In this document: in pieces, positions 50,890 through 59,471 of the stretch
Numbering within the stretch: position 1 is the stretch's first letter
Layout of the letters: every line of letters starts with the position of its first letter
NCBI RefSeq assembly: GCF_900116135.1
Contig: NZ_FOZX01000003.1
Location: 496,001-560,000, forward strand
Reading direction: 5' to 3'
Length of the DNA stretch: 64,000 nt
Origin: Saccharopolyspora flava
GTDB lineage: Bacteria; Actinomycetota; Actinomycetes; Mycobacteriales; Pseudonocardiaceae
Position numbers and translations under genes: made by a program
The notes under the pieces: model-generated
The model's database searches: none
What the model was told of the DNA's origin: nothing
What the model saw: only the letters and a program-made list of their open reading frames with translations

Positions 50890-52116
50890 ATGGCTACCGT
50901 CCACCCGCACCTCGACACCCAGTCCCGCGCCGAGGAGTTCCTGGCGCTCGACGAGCGCTACAGCGCGCACAACTACCACCCGCTGCCGGTCGTGATCGCC
51001 GAGGCCGAGGGCGCCTGGATGACCGATGTGGACGGTCGCCGGTACCTGGACTTCCTGGCCGGCTACTCGGCGCTGAACTTCGGCCACCGCCACCCCGACC
51101 TGATCGCCGCGGCCACCGAGCAGCTGGGCCGGTTGACGCTGACCAGCCGCGCGTTCCACCACGACCAGCTCGGGCCGTTCTGCCGCGAGCTCGCCGAGCT
51201 CACCGGCACCGACCGGGTGCTGCCGATGAACTCCGGCGCCGAGGCCGTCGAGTCGGCGATCAAGATCGCCCGCAAGTGGGCCTACCAGGTCAAGGGCGTG
51301 CCGGAGAACCAGGCCGAGATCATCGTGGCCGGGTCGAACTTCCACGGCCGCACCACCACGATCGTGTCGTTCTCGACCGACCCGGAGGCGCGCGCCGAGT
51401 TCGGCCCCTACACGCCCGGGTTCACCGTCACCTCCTACGGCGACGCGTCCTCGGTGGAGGCCGCGATCAGCGAGCGGACCGCCGCGGTGCTGGTCGAGCC
51501 CATCCAGGGCGAGGCCGGCGTGATCGTGCCGCCCGCGGACTACCTGCCGCGGCTGCGGCGCGCCTGCGACGAGCACGGCGCGCTGCTGATCTGCGACGAG
51601 ATCCAGTCCGGCCTGGCCCGCACCGGTGAGCTGCTGGCCAGCGCCCACGACGGCGTCCGCGCCGACCTGTACACGCTGGGGAAGGCGCTGGGCGGCGGCA
51701 TCCTCCCGGTCTCGGCCGTGGTCGGCCGCGACGACGTCATCGGCGTGCTGCAGCCGGGCCAGCACGGCTCGACCTTCGGCGGCAACCCCCTCGCCGCGGC
51801 CGTCGGCCGCGCGGTGATCCGCCTGCTGAGCACCGGGGAGTTCCAGCAGCGCTCCCGCGAACTGGGCGCCCACCTGCACGAACGCCTCGCCGGACTGTCC
51901 GGTGTGGCCGAGGTCCGCGGCCGCGGCCTGTGGGCGGGCGTCGAGATCGCCCCGGGCGGCCCCACCGGCCGCCAGGCGAGCGAAGCGCTGATGGCCGGGG
52001 GCGTCCTCTGCAAGGAAACCCAGGCCACCACGCTGCGCATCGCCCCGCCCCTGACGATCACCCGCGACGACCTCGACACCGGCATCGACGCCATCGCCGA
52101 AGTCCTCGCGAAGTGA
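50890..52116 (+). CDS. rocD: ornithine--oxo-acid aminotransferase
   Basis: PLP enzyme of arginine/ornithine catabolism that converts ornithine and 2-oxoglutarate to glutamate semialdehyde and glutamate. 408 residues, family length. Motifs are HNYHPLPVVIAEAEGAWMTD, MNSGAEAVESAIKIARKW, NFHGRTTTIVSFSTDP, EPIQGEAGVIVPP, LLICDEIQSGLARTG and LGKALGGGILPVSAVV with the PLP lysine, then HGSTFGGNPLA. No ribosome site is visible; TAGCCT at 50877-50882 could be a -10 box giving a leaderless message from the ATG. A GTG two codons earlier is possible. No arginase gene is linked. Confidence 0.92.
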   Translation: MATVHPHLDTQSRAEEFLALDERYSAHNYHPLPVVIAEAEGAWMTDVDGRRYLDFLAGYSALNFGHRHPDLIAAATEQLGRLTLTSRAFHHDQLGPFCRELAELTGTDRVLPMNSGAEAVESAIKIARKWAYQVKGVPENQAEIIVAGSNFHGRTTTIVSFSTDPEARAEFGPYTPGFTVTSYGDASSVEAAISERTAAVLVEPIQGEAGVIVPPADYLPRLRRACDEHGALLICDEIQSGLARTGELLASAHDGVRADLYTLGKALGGGILPVSAVVGRDDVIGVLQPGQHGSTFGGNPLAAAVGRAVIRLLSTGEFQQRSRELGAHLHERLAGLSGVAEVRGRGLWAGVEIAPGGPTGRQASEALMAGGVLCKETQATTLRIAPPLTITRDDLDTGIDAIAEVLAK

Positions 52117-52210
52117 CCGCTCCGCCGCTTCGCTGATGCCGGTACTCGCCCACCGCCCGCGCTCGCCCACCGCCTGTGGTCACGGTGACGACGACCGTGG
52201 GCAGTGGACG

Positions 52211-52270
52211 GTTTTAGCCATAATCACCCATGATCAATGTCCGAAATGTCGGGACAATTATGGCTAAAAC
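52211..52270. repeat. hairpin element, copy C
   Basis: GTTTTAGCCATAAT (52211-52224) pairs perfectly with 52257-52270. The 32-base loop, read on the minus strand, is TGTCCCGACATTTCGGACAT followed by TGATCATGGGTG, matching copies A and B. Its arms match copy B but it is inverted relative to it. It lies in the gap between the convergent rocD and ZapE-like genes. Confidence 0.8.
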
Positions 52271-52348
52271 TGTCTCCTCCGCAGCACCGCGCCCCACGCA
52301 GCACCCCAGGACGCGGTATCTCGGGTGGGGTCAGGGCCTCGGGTGGGG

Positions 52349-53380
52349 TCAGGACTTGGTGAGGTCTCGGGAGAGGGCTGTGAGGCGGCTGATCGCGCGG
52401 AGGTACTTCTTGCGGTAGCCGCCCTGCAGCATCTCCTCGGTGAACAGGCCCGACAGCGGGGTTCCGGAGACGCGGACCGGGATGGCGCGGTCGTAGAGGC
52501 GGTCGGCCAGCGCCACCAGCCGCAACGCCACGTCCTGGTCCGGGGCGGCGTGCACACCGGAGAGGTGCACGGCCGTGATGCCGTCGACGAGCCTGCCGTA
52601 CTTCGAGGCGTGCAGGCCCGCGAGGAACCCGCACAGCTCGTCGAAGTCGTCGAGCGTGGACCCGTCGGTGGCCTCGGCCAGCCGCGACAGCTCGTCGTCG
52701 GCCATCGGCGGCGGCGCGTCGGGCAGACCGCGGTGCCGGTAGTCCGGTCCGTCGACCCGCACCACGCCGAACCGGTTGGACATCGCGTGGATCTCCCGCA
52801 GGAAGTCCACCGCCGCGAACCGACCCTCGCCGAGCTTGTCCGGCAGCGTGTTCGACGTGGCCGCCACGTGCACGCCGGCGTCGGTGAGCTTCGCGATCAG
52901 CTGGGTCACCAGCATCGTGTCGCCCGGGTCGTCCAGCTCGAACTCGTCGATGGCCAGCAGCCGGTGCTCGGAGAGCCGCCGCACGGTCTCGGCGAAGCCC
53001 AGCGCGCCGACCAGGTTGGTGATCTCGACGAAGGTCCCGTAGGACTTGGTGCCCTCGGTGGCGTGCCACAACGAGGCCAGCAGGTGGGTCTTGCCGACGC
53101 CGAACCCGCCGTCGAGGTAGAGCCCGCGCTTGTCGCCGTCGGTCTTCTTCCTGCCCCCGAACATCCCGCGCAGCCAACCGCCGCCACCGCTGGCGGAAGC
53201 GTTGATGCGCTGGGCGAAAGCCGAGCAGTCCCGCACGGCCTCGGCCTGGCTGGGCTCCTCGGGGTTGGGGATGTAGGTCTCGAAGCGGGCCGCCTCGAAG
53301 CGCGGAGGCGGCGTCATCGCCTGGACCAGCTCGTCCGGGGTGATCTCTGGACGGCGGTCGACCAGACGGGCGAAATTCAT
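52349..53380 (-). CDS. zapE: AFG1/ZapE-family AAA ATPase
   Basis: 343 residues. Walker A is LDGGFGVGKTHLLASLWH and Walker B LLAIDEFELDDPGDTML, followed by the sensor AATSNTLPDKLGEGRF; ARLVDRRPEITPDELVQAM opens the protein. ZapE interacts with the cell division ring in E. coli and the mitochondrial homologue AFG1/LACE1 aids turnover of membrane proteins; the actinobacterial function is not established. The ATG lies 11 bases after a TTATAG sequence on the minus strand that may be its -10 box, so the leader is short. Confidence 0.85.
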   Translation of the reverse strand: MNFARLVDRRPEITPDELVQAMTPPPRFEAARFETYIPNPEEPSQAEAVRDCSAFAQRINASASGGGGWLRGMFGGRKKTDGDKRGLYLDGGFGVGKTHLLASLWHATEGTKSYGTFVEITNLVGALGFAETVRRLSEHRLLAIDEFELDDPGDTMLVTQLIAKLTDAGVHVAATSNTLPDKLGEGRFAAVDFLREIHAMSNRFGVVRVDGPDYRHRGLPDAPPPMADDELSRLAEATDGSTLDDFDELCGFLAGLHASKYGRLVDGITAVHLSGVHAAPDQDVALRLVALADRLYDRAIPVRVSGTPLSGLFTEEMLQGGYRKKYLRAISRLTALSRDLTKS

Positions 53381-53647
53381 GCGACCGACTCTATAACCGG
53401 GGCCCGCCGCGCCAGCTCTCACCGGCACGTGCTCCTGCTCACCGTCGCGTGATCAACCGCGTCCGGGAGCCGGTTCGCCGCCGCTCCCGCGTTGCGGAAG
53501 AATGCGCGAGTGACGGATGGGGCACCGTCGCCCGGCACCGAATGGTGCCGTTCCCGCACCTGGGACACCCTCGGATCAGGTGCGACCAGAATTCGCGTCA
53601 CACCTCGCCGAATCGCTTCGGCGTTACCGGGAAGGAGCTGCATTTCC

Positions 53648-54160
53648 ATGGCCCAGAACAGCGGCACGCCGTCCGGTCAGGCCACCCAGTCGGGATCGAG
53701 CACCGAGCGGCGCATTCCGGAGACGCGCACCGGGGGTTCGCCCGCACGGCTCGCCGACGAGACCTCGCAGGGCAAGACGACCATCGCCGCCTCGGTGGTG
53801 CAGAAGATCGCCGGGATCGCCGCGCGCGAGGTCTCCGGCGTCTACGCGATGGGCGGCGGAGTTTCGCGGGCCTTCGGCGCCCTGCGCGACCGGATCCCGG
53901 GCGGCAGCGGCACCTCCTCCACCTCGGGCGTGCAGGTCGAGGTCGGCGAGAAGCAGGCGGCGGTCGACCTGGACATCGTCGTCGAGTACGGAGCGTCCAT
54001 CGTGGACCTCTCCCGCGCGGTGCGGCGCAACGTGATCACCGCGGTGGAGCGGATGACCGGGCTCGACGTCATCGAGGTCAACATCGTCGTCAACGACATC
54101 CACCTGCCCAGCGAGGACGAGGAGGAGGCGTCGCAGCCCGCGCCCTCGCGCGTGGAGTGA
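53648..54160 (+). CDS. Asp23/Gls24 family envelope stress protein
   Basis: 170 residues: a disordered Ser/Thr/Gly-rich N-terminus (about 45 residues), then the Asp23 domain (GKTTIAASVVQKIAGIAAREVSGVYAMGG, VDLDIVVEYGASIVDLSRAVRRNVITAVERMTGLDVIEVNIVVNDI). Asp23 proteins sit at the inner face of the membrane, attached by AmaP, and respond to cell-wall stress. First gene of a tight cluster through 56523. GAAGGAG lies about 12 bases from the ATG, rather far. Confidence 0.9.
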   Translation: MAQNSGTPSGQATQSGSSTERRIPETRTGGSPARLADETSQGKTTIAASVVQKIAGIAAREVSGVYAMGGGVSRAFGALRDRIPGGSGTSSTSGVQVEVGEKQAAVDLDIVVEYGASIVDLSRAVRRNVITAVERMTGLDVIEVNIVVNDIHLPSEDEEEASQPAPSRVE

Positions 54161-54195
54161 CGCCGTTCCCCACCCACACCGCCGAGGAGGCCCAG

Positions 54196-54498
54196 GTGCC
54201 GGAGCAGCACACCGCTCAGGAGCTCGCCGATGCGGTGCTCGCGCACCCGTCGGTGGCGCGGTTGCACGGCGGCGCGTTCGGCGAGATCGCGTCCTACTTC
54301 CCCGGTCACCGCATCACCGGCGTGCGGATGTCCGAGGACGGGCCGGTGGAGATCGGCGTGGTGCTGCGGCTGGACCGCCCGCTCACCGAGACCGTGGACG
54401 ACCTGCGCGGTGCGCTGGCCGAACGGCTCGGCGGGACCCGGGTGGACATCCACGTCTCGGACGTGGACGCCGGCGACGACGCCCCGGAGGCGGGGTGA
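54196..54498 (+). CDS. small Asp23-operon protein
   Basis: 100 residues, acidic. It contains ELADAVLAHPSVARLHGGAFGEIASYFPG and VEIGVVLRLDRPLTETVDDLRGALAERLG, a shortened Asp23-like fold typical of the second gene in actinobacterial Asp23 clusters. The GTG follows GAGGAGG. It lacks a membrane segment, so is probably a cytoplasmic partner of the Asp23 protein. Function unknown. Confidence 0.75.
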   Translation: MPEQHTAQELADAVLAHPSVARLHGGAFGEIASYFPGHRITGVRMSEDGPVEIGVVLRLDRPLTETVDDLRGALAERLGGTRVDIHVSDVDAGDDAPEAG

Positions 54499-54541
54499 GC
54501 CGGGGCCGGGTGAACCGGACGGACCGGAGGGGAGGCGCAGA

Positions 54542-54808
54542 ATGGTGGACGTGCAGCACGATCCGGCGACGCGTGCCGAGATCCGCGCGTTCGTCCGGGA
54601 GAACCACCCGGACGTGGGAGGGGACCCGGAGGCCTTCGCCGCCGGGCTCGCCCGGCTGCGCGCCCGCCTTCCCGACGATGCCCGCGACGACGACCCCCGG
54701 TTTTGGGCGCCGATCGTCGTCGAGGTGAGGCCCCGCGGGGTCCGCGGCCTGCTGCACCGCGCCCGGTGCCGGTGGCGGCGCCACCACGCCCCACCCCGAG
54801 TTCGATGA
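54542..54808 (+). CDS. small basic protein with HPD-containing motif
   Basis: 88 residues. The N-terminal half, ATRAEIRAFVRENHPDVGGDPEAFAAGLARLRARL, resembles the HPD turn and helix III of a J-domain (HPD...GGDPEAF), but the preceding helix is too short for a full DnaJ domain. The C-terminus is strongly basic (LHRARCRWRRHHAPP). It lies within the Asp23 cluster with an excellent ribosome site (GGAGGGGAGG). Related small proteins are found at this place in other actinomycetes; their role is unknown. Confidence 0.65.
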   Translation: MVDVQHDPATRAEIRAFVRENHPDVGGDPEAFAAGLARLRARLPDDARDDDPRFWAPIVVEVRPRGVRGLLHRARCRWRRHHAPPRVR

Positions 54809-54839
54809 CCCGCTCGTTTCTTCCACAGGAGGCTCGGAG

Positions 54840-55022
54840 ATGAATGCGACGCAGACCGGACTGATCTCCGGACTGATCCTCGGCACCGCCGCCGCGGTCG
54901 GCGGTTTCAGCGGGTTCCTGATCGCGCTGCTGATCGGCGTCGTCGGTCTGGTGATCGGCCGGATCCTCGACGGCGAGCTGGAGATCGGCGACCTGCTGGG
55001 CCGCGCCAAGGACCGCCGATGA
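54840..55022 (+). CDS. DUF2273-like small membrane protein
   Basis: 60 residues with two membrane helices (LISGLILGTAAAVGGFSGF and LIALLIGVVGLVIGRILDG) and a charged tail, the pattern of small DUF2273 proteins found next to Asp23 and AmaP. It probably helps anchor Asp23 at the membrane. AGGAGG precedes the ATG; the stop overlaps the next gene as ATGA. Confidence 0.8.
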   Translation: MNATQTGLISGLILGTAAAVGGFSGFLIALLIGVVGLVIGRILDGELEIGDLLGRAKDRR

Positions 55023-55384
55023 CCGCGACCGCGACCAGCCCCGAGGAGACCGTCCCCGACGAGGACTCCGGCGAGCGCGGCAGCCTGCACGTCAACCGGT
55101 CGGTGCTGCGCAAGATCGCCGCGCACGCCGCCGACGTCGACCCGGGCAGCGCGCGCAGCGGCCGCAAGCACACCGCCGGGGCCGAGGTCAGCGGCCCTGA
55201 CGACGCGCTGCGGGTCCGGCTGACCGTGGCGCTGCGCTACCCGAACCCGGTGCGCGACACCGTGGCGTCGATGCGCGAGCGCGTCGGCACCGAGCTCGCG
55301 CGCATCGCCGGGTGCCGGGTGCGCAGCGTCGACGTGACCGTGTCGGCCCTGGTCCCACCGGCCGCACCGCCCAGGGTGGAGTGA
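55019..55384 (+). CDS. Asp23/Gls24-like protein
   Basis: 121 residues, third Asp23-type protein of the cluster. SLHVNRSVLRKIAAHAADV, DALRVRLTVALRYPNPVRDTVASMRERVGTELARIAG and VRSVDVTVSAL follow the strand-helix pattern of the family. Translationally coupled to the gene before it (ATGA) and 3 bases from the next. Confidence 0.8.
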   Translation: MTATATSPEETVPDEDSGERGSLHVNRSVLRKIAAHAADVDPGSARSGRKHTAGAEVSGPDDALRVRLTVALRYPNPVRDTVASMRERVGTELARIAGCRVRSVDVTVSALVPPAAPPRVE

Positions 55385-55387
55385 GCG

Positions 55388-55924
55388 ATGCGCGTGTTCG
55401 TACGACTGATCACCGCCGTGGCCGGCGTCGTGGTGGCCGCGTTCGGCGCGCTGCTGGCCATCGAGTCGGCGTGGTCGCTGATCCGGCCCGGTGCGCGCGG
55501 GCTGATCGTCGGTCCCGCGGCGGTGCGCGATGCGCTGAGCGGGTTCTCGTGGGCCGACCCGCCGGTGCGGATCATCGCCGCCGCCCTCGTCGTGCTCGGC
55601 GTGGTGCTGCTGATCGCCGCGATCGCCTCGGGCCACCGCGAGCTGCGGCTGCACGACCCGGCGCCGGAGGTCACGGTGACCACCGACCGGCGTTCGCTGG
55701 CGCGGCTGGTCGGCCACCAGGTCCGCGACCAGGACGGGGTCGCGGGCGCCACCGTCACCGCGGGCGCCAAGCGGGTGCGGGTCAAGGCCGCCGCGCGCTT
55801 CCGCGAACCCGGGGACCTGCGGGAACGGCTGACCTCCACCGCCGAGCGCGCGGTCGGCGACCTGCCGCTGCCGAGCACGCCGAAGGTGCTGGTGTCGGTG
55901 TCCACGCCCAAGGAGCGCCGATGA
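55388..55924 (+). CDS. AmaP-like membrane protein (DUF6286 type)
   Basis: 178 residues: two membrane helices (about 9-29 and 61-82), then a cytoplasmic domain of about 95 residues (DRRSLARLVGHQVRDQDGVAGATVTAGAKRVRVKAAARF) resembling Asp23. Proteins of this type accompany AmaP in actinobacterial Asp23 operons and probably dock Asp23 subunits to the membrane. Its stop overlaps the amaP start. Confidence 0.8.
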   Translation: MRVFVRLITAVAGVVVAAFGALLAIESAWSLIRPGARGLIVGPAAVRDALSGFSWADPPVRIIAAALVVLGVVLLIAAIASGHRELRLHDPAPEVTVTTDRRSLARLVGHQVRDQDGVAGATVTAGAKRVRVKAAARFREPGDLRERLTSTAERAVGDLPLPSTPKVLVSVSTPKERR

Positions 55925-56523
55925 CCGAGATCAAGCCGAGCAGCACGCCGATCGGCCGCAGCGCCGCGTTCGAGCGCGGTGCGGTGGTCCTGCTGGGCGT
56001 GCTGTCGCTGCTGGTCGGCGCGGCGGCGCTGGTGGTCGGTTCCGGTGCTCTGGGCGTGTTCCGCGCGCGGCGGCCGGTGGCCGACCCGCTGCTGACCGGC
56101 TGGCTGGGCGACCACGCGCAGCTCGCCGGGGCGATCGGCCTGGTCGCCGGGCTGGTGCTGTTCGTGATCGGCCTGTGGTGGGTGGTGCGCTCGCTGCGCC
56201 CCGAGCAGCGCCCGGACGTGCGGCTGGAGCGCAGCGACGCCGGTGACCTGGACGTCACCGCGGGCGCGCTGGCCAACGCCGTGCGCACCGACGCCGAGCA
56301 GGTCCCGGGCGTCACGCGGGCGCGGGTGCGGATGGCCGGGACCGACCGGTCGCCGTCGCTGCGCCTGACGCTGTCGCTCAAGGAGGGCACCAACGTCCGG
56401 CACGTGTGGGAGGAGCTGGACGAGAAGGTCCTCGCCCGCGCCCGCCAGGCGCTGGGCCGCGAGACCCTGCCCACCGCGATCCGGCTGCGCCTCGACCGGG
56501 GTCCGAAGCAGCGGGTGCGCTGA
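55921..56523 (+). CDS. amaP: alkaline shock response membrane anchor protein AmaP
   Basis: 200 residues with two membrane helices (about 19-41 and 71-92) and a C-terminal cytoplasmic Asp23-like domain (DVTAGALANAVRTDAEQVPGVTRARVRM, SLRLTLSLKEGTNVRHVWEELDEKVL). It anchors Asp23 proteins at the membrane. It overlaps both neighbours: ATGA with the previous gene, and one base with the DNA ligase gene after it. Confidence 0.83.
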   Translation: MTEIKPSSTPIGRSAAFERGAVVLLGVLSLLVGAAALVVGSGALGVFRARRPVADPLLTGWLGDHAQLAGAIGLVAGLVLFVIGLWWVVRSLRPEQRPDVRLERSDAGDLDVTAGALANAVRTDAEQVPGVTRARVRMAGTDRSPSLRLTLSLKEGTNVRHVWEELDEKVLARARQALGRETLPTAIRLRLDRGPKQRVR

Positions 56524-57626
56524 TGCTGCCGCTGCGGCCGCCGGTGAAACCGATGCTGGCCAGCCCCGTCGACGGGGTCCCGCACCGCGAGGGGCTGCTG
56601 TTCGAGCCGAAGTGGGACGGCTTCCGCTGCCTTGCCTTCGTCGAACCGGGATCGGAGCCGCTGCTGCAGTCGCGCACCGGGCGCGGCCTGGAGCGCTACT
56701 TCCCGGAGGTGCGGTCGACCCTCTCCCAGCAGCTGGAGCGGCCCGCGGTGCTCGACGGCGAGCTGGTGGTGATCCGCCGCGACGAGGAGGGCGACCGGCT
56801 GGACTGGGACCTGCTCAGCGAGCGCATCCACCCCGCCGCCAGCAGGGTCAAGACCCTCGCCGAGCGCACCCCGGCCGCGTTCATCGCCTTCGACCTGCTG
56901 GCCCTCGACGACCGGGACCTCACCTCGTCGCCGCAGTCCGAGCGCCGCGAGCTGCTGACCGGTCTCGGCCTGGACCGGCCGGGGCTGCGCACCACGCCGG
57001 CCACCGAGGACCCGGAGCTGGCCGAGGAGTGGTTCCGGCTGTTCGAGGGCGCCGGGCTGGACGGTGTCGTCGCCAAGCCGCTCGACGGTCCCTACGCGCC
57101 GGGCAAGCGGACCATGCTCAAGATCAAGCACTCGCGCACCGCCGACTGCGTCGTCGCGGGCCTGCGCTGGCACGCCAACACCGAACCCGGCACCGCGGTC
57201 GGCTCGCTGCAGCTGGGGCTGCACGACGAGCGCGGGGTGCTGCACCACGTCGGCGTCGTCGGCGCGTTCCCCGCCGCGCGGCGGCGCGAGCTGGCCGGTG
57301 AGCTCGCCGAGCTCATCACCGGCGGCGAGCACCCGTGGGTCGGCGAGAACGCCACCGGGCGGCGGCTCCCGGGGTCGGTGAACCGCTGGAACAGCACCGA
57401 GCAACCGTGGGTGCCGCTGCGCCCGGAGCGGGTCGTGGAGGTCTCCTACGACCACACCGAGGGCGGGCGCCCGGCGCGGTTCCGGCACACCGCGCAGTTC
57501 GTGCGCTGGCGTCCCGACCGCGATCCCGAGTCCTGCGACTACGCGCAGCTGGAGGAACCGGCGCGCTACGACCTCGACTCGGTGCTGTTCGGCTCCGCGC
57601 ACCGCGCGGATCGTTCGGACGAGTAA
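56523..57626 (+). CDS. ATP-dependent DNA ligase (LigC-like)
   Basis: 367 residues: adenylation domain with the nucleotidyl lysine in LFEPKWDGFRCLAF, then VLDGELVV, FIAFDLLALDDRDLT, GLDGVVAKPLDGPYAPGKRTMLKIK, and a C-terminal OB fold (LPGSVNRWNSTEQPWVPLRPERVVEVSYDHTEGGRPARFRHTAQFVRW). Size and motifs match actinobacterial LigC, which acts in base excision or end-joining repair and not in replication. It shares one base with amaP, so it is translated as part of the Asp23 cluster, an arrangement with no obvious functional reason. Confidence 0.9.
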   Translation: MLPLRPPVKPMLASPVDGVPHREGLLFEPKWDGFRCLAFVEPGSEPLLQSRTGRGLERYFPEVRSTLSQQLERPAVLDGELVVIRRDEEGDRLDWDLLSERIHPAASRVKTLAERTPAAFIAFDLLALDDRDLTSSPQSERRELLTGLGLDRPGLRTTPATEDPELAEEWFRLFEGAGLDGVVAKPLDGPYAPGKRTMLKIKHSRTADCVVAGLRWHANTEPGTAVGSLQLGLHDERGVLHHVGVVGAFPAARRRELAGELAELITGGEHPWVGENATGRRLPGSVNRWNSTEQPWVPLRPERVVEVSYDHTEGGRPARFRHTAQFVRWRPDRDPESCDYAQLEEPARYDLDSVLFGSAHRADRSDE

Positions 57627-57637
57627 CCTCCGGCCTC

Positions 57638-58534
57638 GTGGCACAACGGATTGCGGTGATCGGTTCGGGTGGCATCGGGGGCGTGATCGCCGAAGCGGCG
57701 CACGCCGCGGGCCACGAGGTGACGATGTGCGTGCGCACCCCGTTCGAACGGCTGGTGCTGGAGACCCCCGACGGGACCTCCGAGATCCCGGTGCGGGTGG
57801 CCACCGATCCCGGATCGGCCGGTGAGCACGACTGGATCGTGCTCACCACCAAGGTCCACGACGTGCCCGGCACCGCGCCGTGGCTGCACGAGCTCGACGA
57901 CGGCCGCACGCCGCTGGTGGTGGTGCAGAACGGCATCGCCCACCGCGAGTCGGTCGCCGAGCTCGGGCTGCGGGCGCCGGTGCTGCCCGCGCTGATCTAC
58001 GTCGGCGCCGAGCGCACCAGCCCCGGCCGCGTCGTCCGCCGCTCCCCCGCGACCATGCAGGTCGAGGGCGGTGAGCTCGGGTCGCGCTTCGTGGCGCTGC
58101 TGGAGGGCTCGGAGGTGAAGCTGCGGGCCACCGACGACTTCCACACCGCGGCGTGGCGCAAGATGCTCACCAACGTGGCGCCGAACCCGATCACCGCGCT
58201 GACCCTGCGCCGCCTCGACGTGCTCGCCGACGACGAGGTCCGGGAACTGGCCGCGGGCATCCTCGCCGAGGCGGTCGCGGTCGCGCAGGCCGAGGGCGCG
58301 TCGCTGACGCAGCAGGACGCGGACAAGGTCCTCATCGACTACACCGACCGGATGCCCCCGACGAACGGCACCTCGATGCTCTACGACCGGATCGCCGGTC
58401 TCCCGCTGGAGCACGAGCACATCACCGGCACCCTCGTCCGCGCCGCCGACCGGCACGGCATCGCGGTCCCGCTCAACCGGACCCTGCTCACCCTGCTGCG
58501 CGCGATCCGACCGGCCCCGATCCCGGGCGTCTGA
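57638..58534 (+). CDS. ketopantoate reductase-like oxidoreductase
   Basis: 298 residues of the ApbA/PanE family. NADPH-binding RIAVIGSGGIGGVIAEAAHAAGHEV at the N-terminus, VVVQNGI in the middle, WRKMLTNVAPNPITALT with the catalytic lysine, and PTNGTSMLYDRIAGLPLEHEHITG toward the end. The family reduces 2-dehydropantoate for coenzyme A synthesis, but many members act on other 2-oxo acids; no pantothenate gene is linked. GTG start, weak ribosome site. Confidence 0.87.
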   Translation: MAQRIAVIGSGGIGGVIAEAAHAAGHEVTMCVRTPFERLVLETPDGTSEIPVRVATDPGSAGEHDWIVLTTKVHDVPGTAPWLHELDDGRTPLVVVQNGIAHRESVAELGLRAPVLPALIYVGAERTSPGRVVRRSPATMQVEGGELGSRFVALLEGSEVKLRATDDFHTAAWRKMLTNVAPNPITALTLRRLDVLADDEVRELAAGILAEAVAVAQAEGASLTQQDADKVLIDYTDRMPPTNGTSMLYDRIAGLPLEHEHITGTLVRAADRHGIAVPLNRTLLTLLRAIRPAPIPGV

Positions 58535-58547
58535 GGTCCCGGGCGGG

Positions 58548-59471
58548 TCAGTTCGCGGGCGGGTCGCTGTCCTCCGGGGTCCTCCGGGTGGTGGCGACCG
58601 AGCCGACGGAGGCGATCACGACGCAGCAGATCGCCAGCCACTGCCAGCCGGTCAGCAGCTCGCCCAGCACCACCAGGCCCGCCAGGGCGGCGACGGCGGG
58701 TTCGGTGCTCATGAGGATGCCGAAGACGCGCGGCGGCATCCGGCGCAGCGCCTCCAGCTCCAGGGTGTAGGGCACTACCGAGGACATCAGGGCCACCAGC
58801 AGGCCGACGATCAGCACCGTCGGGTTCAGCAGCGCGGGACCGGAGTCGACCGCGCCGATCGGGATCGCCACCAGGGCGCCGAAACCCATCGCCAGCGCCA
58901 GCCCGGAGGTCCCGGAGGTGCGGCTGCCGAGCTTGGCGCCCAGCAGGATGTAGCCCGCCCAGCAGGCGCCCGCCGCCAGCGCGAACGCGACGCCGGTCCA
59001 GTCGAGCCCGCCCTCGACGCGGGACAGCAGGAACACGCCGGTCCCGGCCAGCAGCGCCCACACGACGTCGAGCTTGCGGTGCGAGCCGAACAGGGCGACC
59101 GTCAGCGGCCCCAGGAACTCGATGGTCACCGCCGCGCCCAGCGGGATCCGCTCGAACGCCTGGTAGATGCACATGTTCATGCCGGCCAGCACGGCGCCAT
59201 AGCCGATGACGACGCGCAGCGTCGGCCAGTCCATCCGCAGCGCCGGGCGGAACACCGCCAGCAGGATCAGCGCGGCGAACACCAGCCGCAGCGTCACCAC
59301 CCCGGACGCCCCGGCCACGCTGAACAGCTGCTTGGCGAACGCGGCCCCGACCTGGACGCTGATCACCCCGACCAGCACCAGCATCGGCGGAGGCACCGCC
59401 CCCAGCGCGGCGGCCGACACCCGGCTCGCGCTGAACCCGCGTTCCTCCCCCGGTCCCCAGGCGACCTGCAC
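58548..59471 (-). CDS. EamA/RhtA-family exporter
   Basis: 307 residues, ten helices in two EamA repeats (VVTLRLVFAALILLAVFRP and LGAAVTIEFLGPLTVALFGS in the first; SVVPYTLELEALRRMPPRVFGILMSTEPAVAALAGLVVLGE in the second, quoted in part). The pattern is that of RhtA-type threonine/homoserine exporters. GTG start. It converges with the ketopantoate-reductase-like gene and is divergent from the lipoprotein gene after it. Confidence 0.88.
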   Translation of the reverse strand: MQVAWGPGEERGFSASRVSAAALGAVPPPMLVLVGVISVQVGAAFAKQLFSVAGASGVVTLRLVFAALILLAVFRPALRMDWPTLRVVIGYGAVLAGMNMCIYQAFERIPLGAAVTIEFLGPLTVALFGSHRKLDVVWALLAGTGVFLLSRVEGGLDWTGVAFALAAGACWAGYILLGAKLGSRTSGTSGLALAMGFGALVAIPIGAVDSGPALLNPTVLIVGLLVALMSSVVPYTLELEALRRMPPRVFGILMSTEPAVAALAGLVVLGELLTGWQWLAICCVVIASVGSVATTRRTPEDSDPPAN

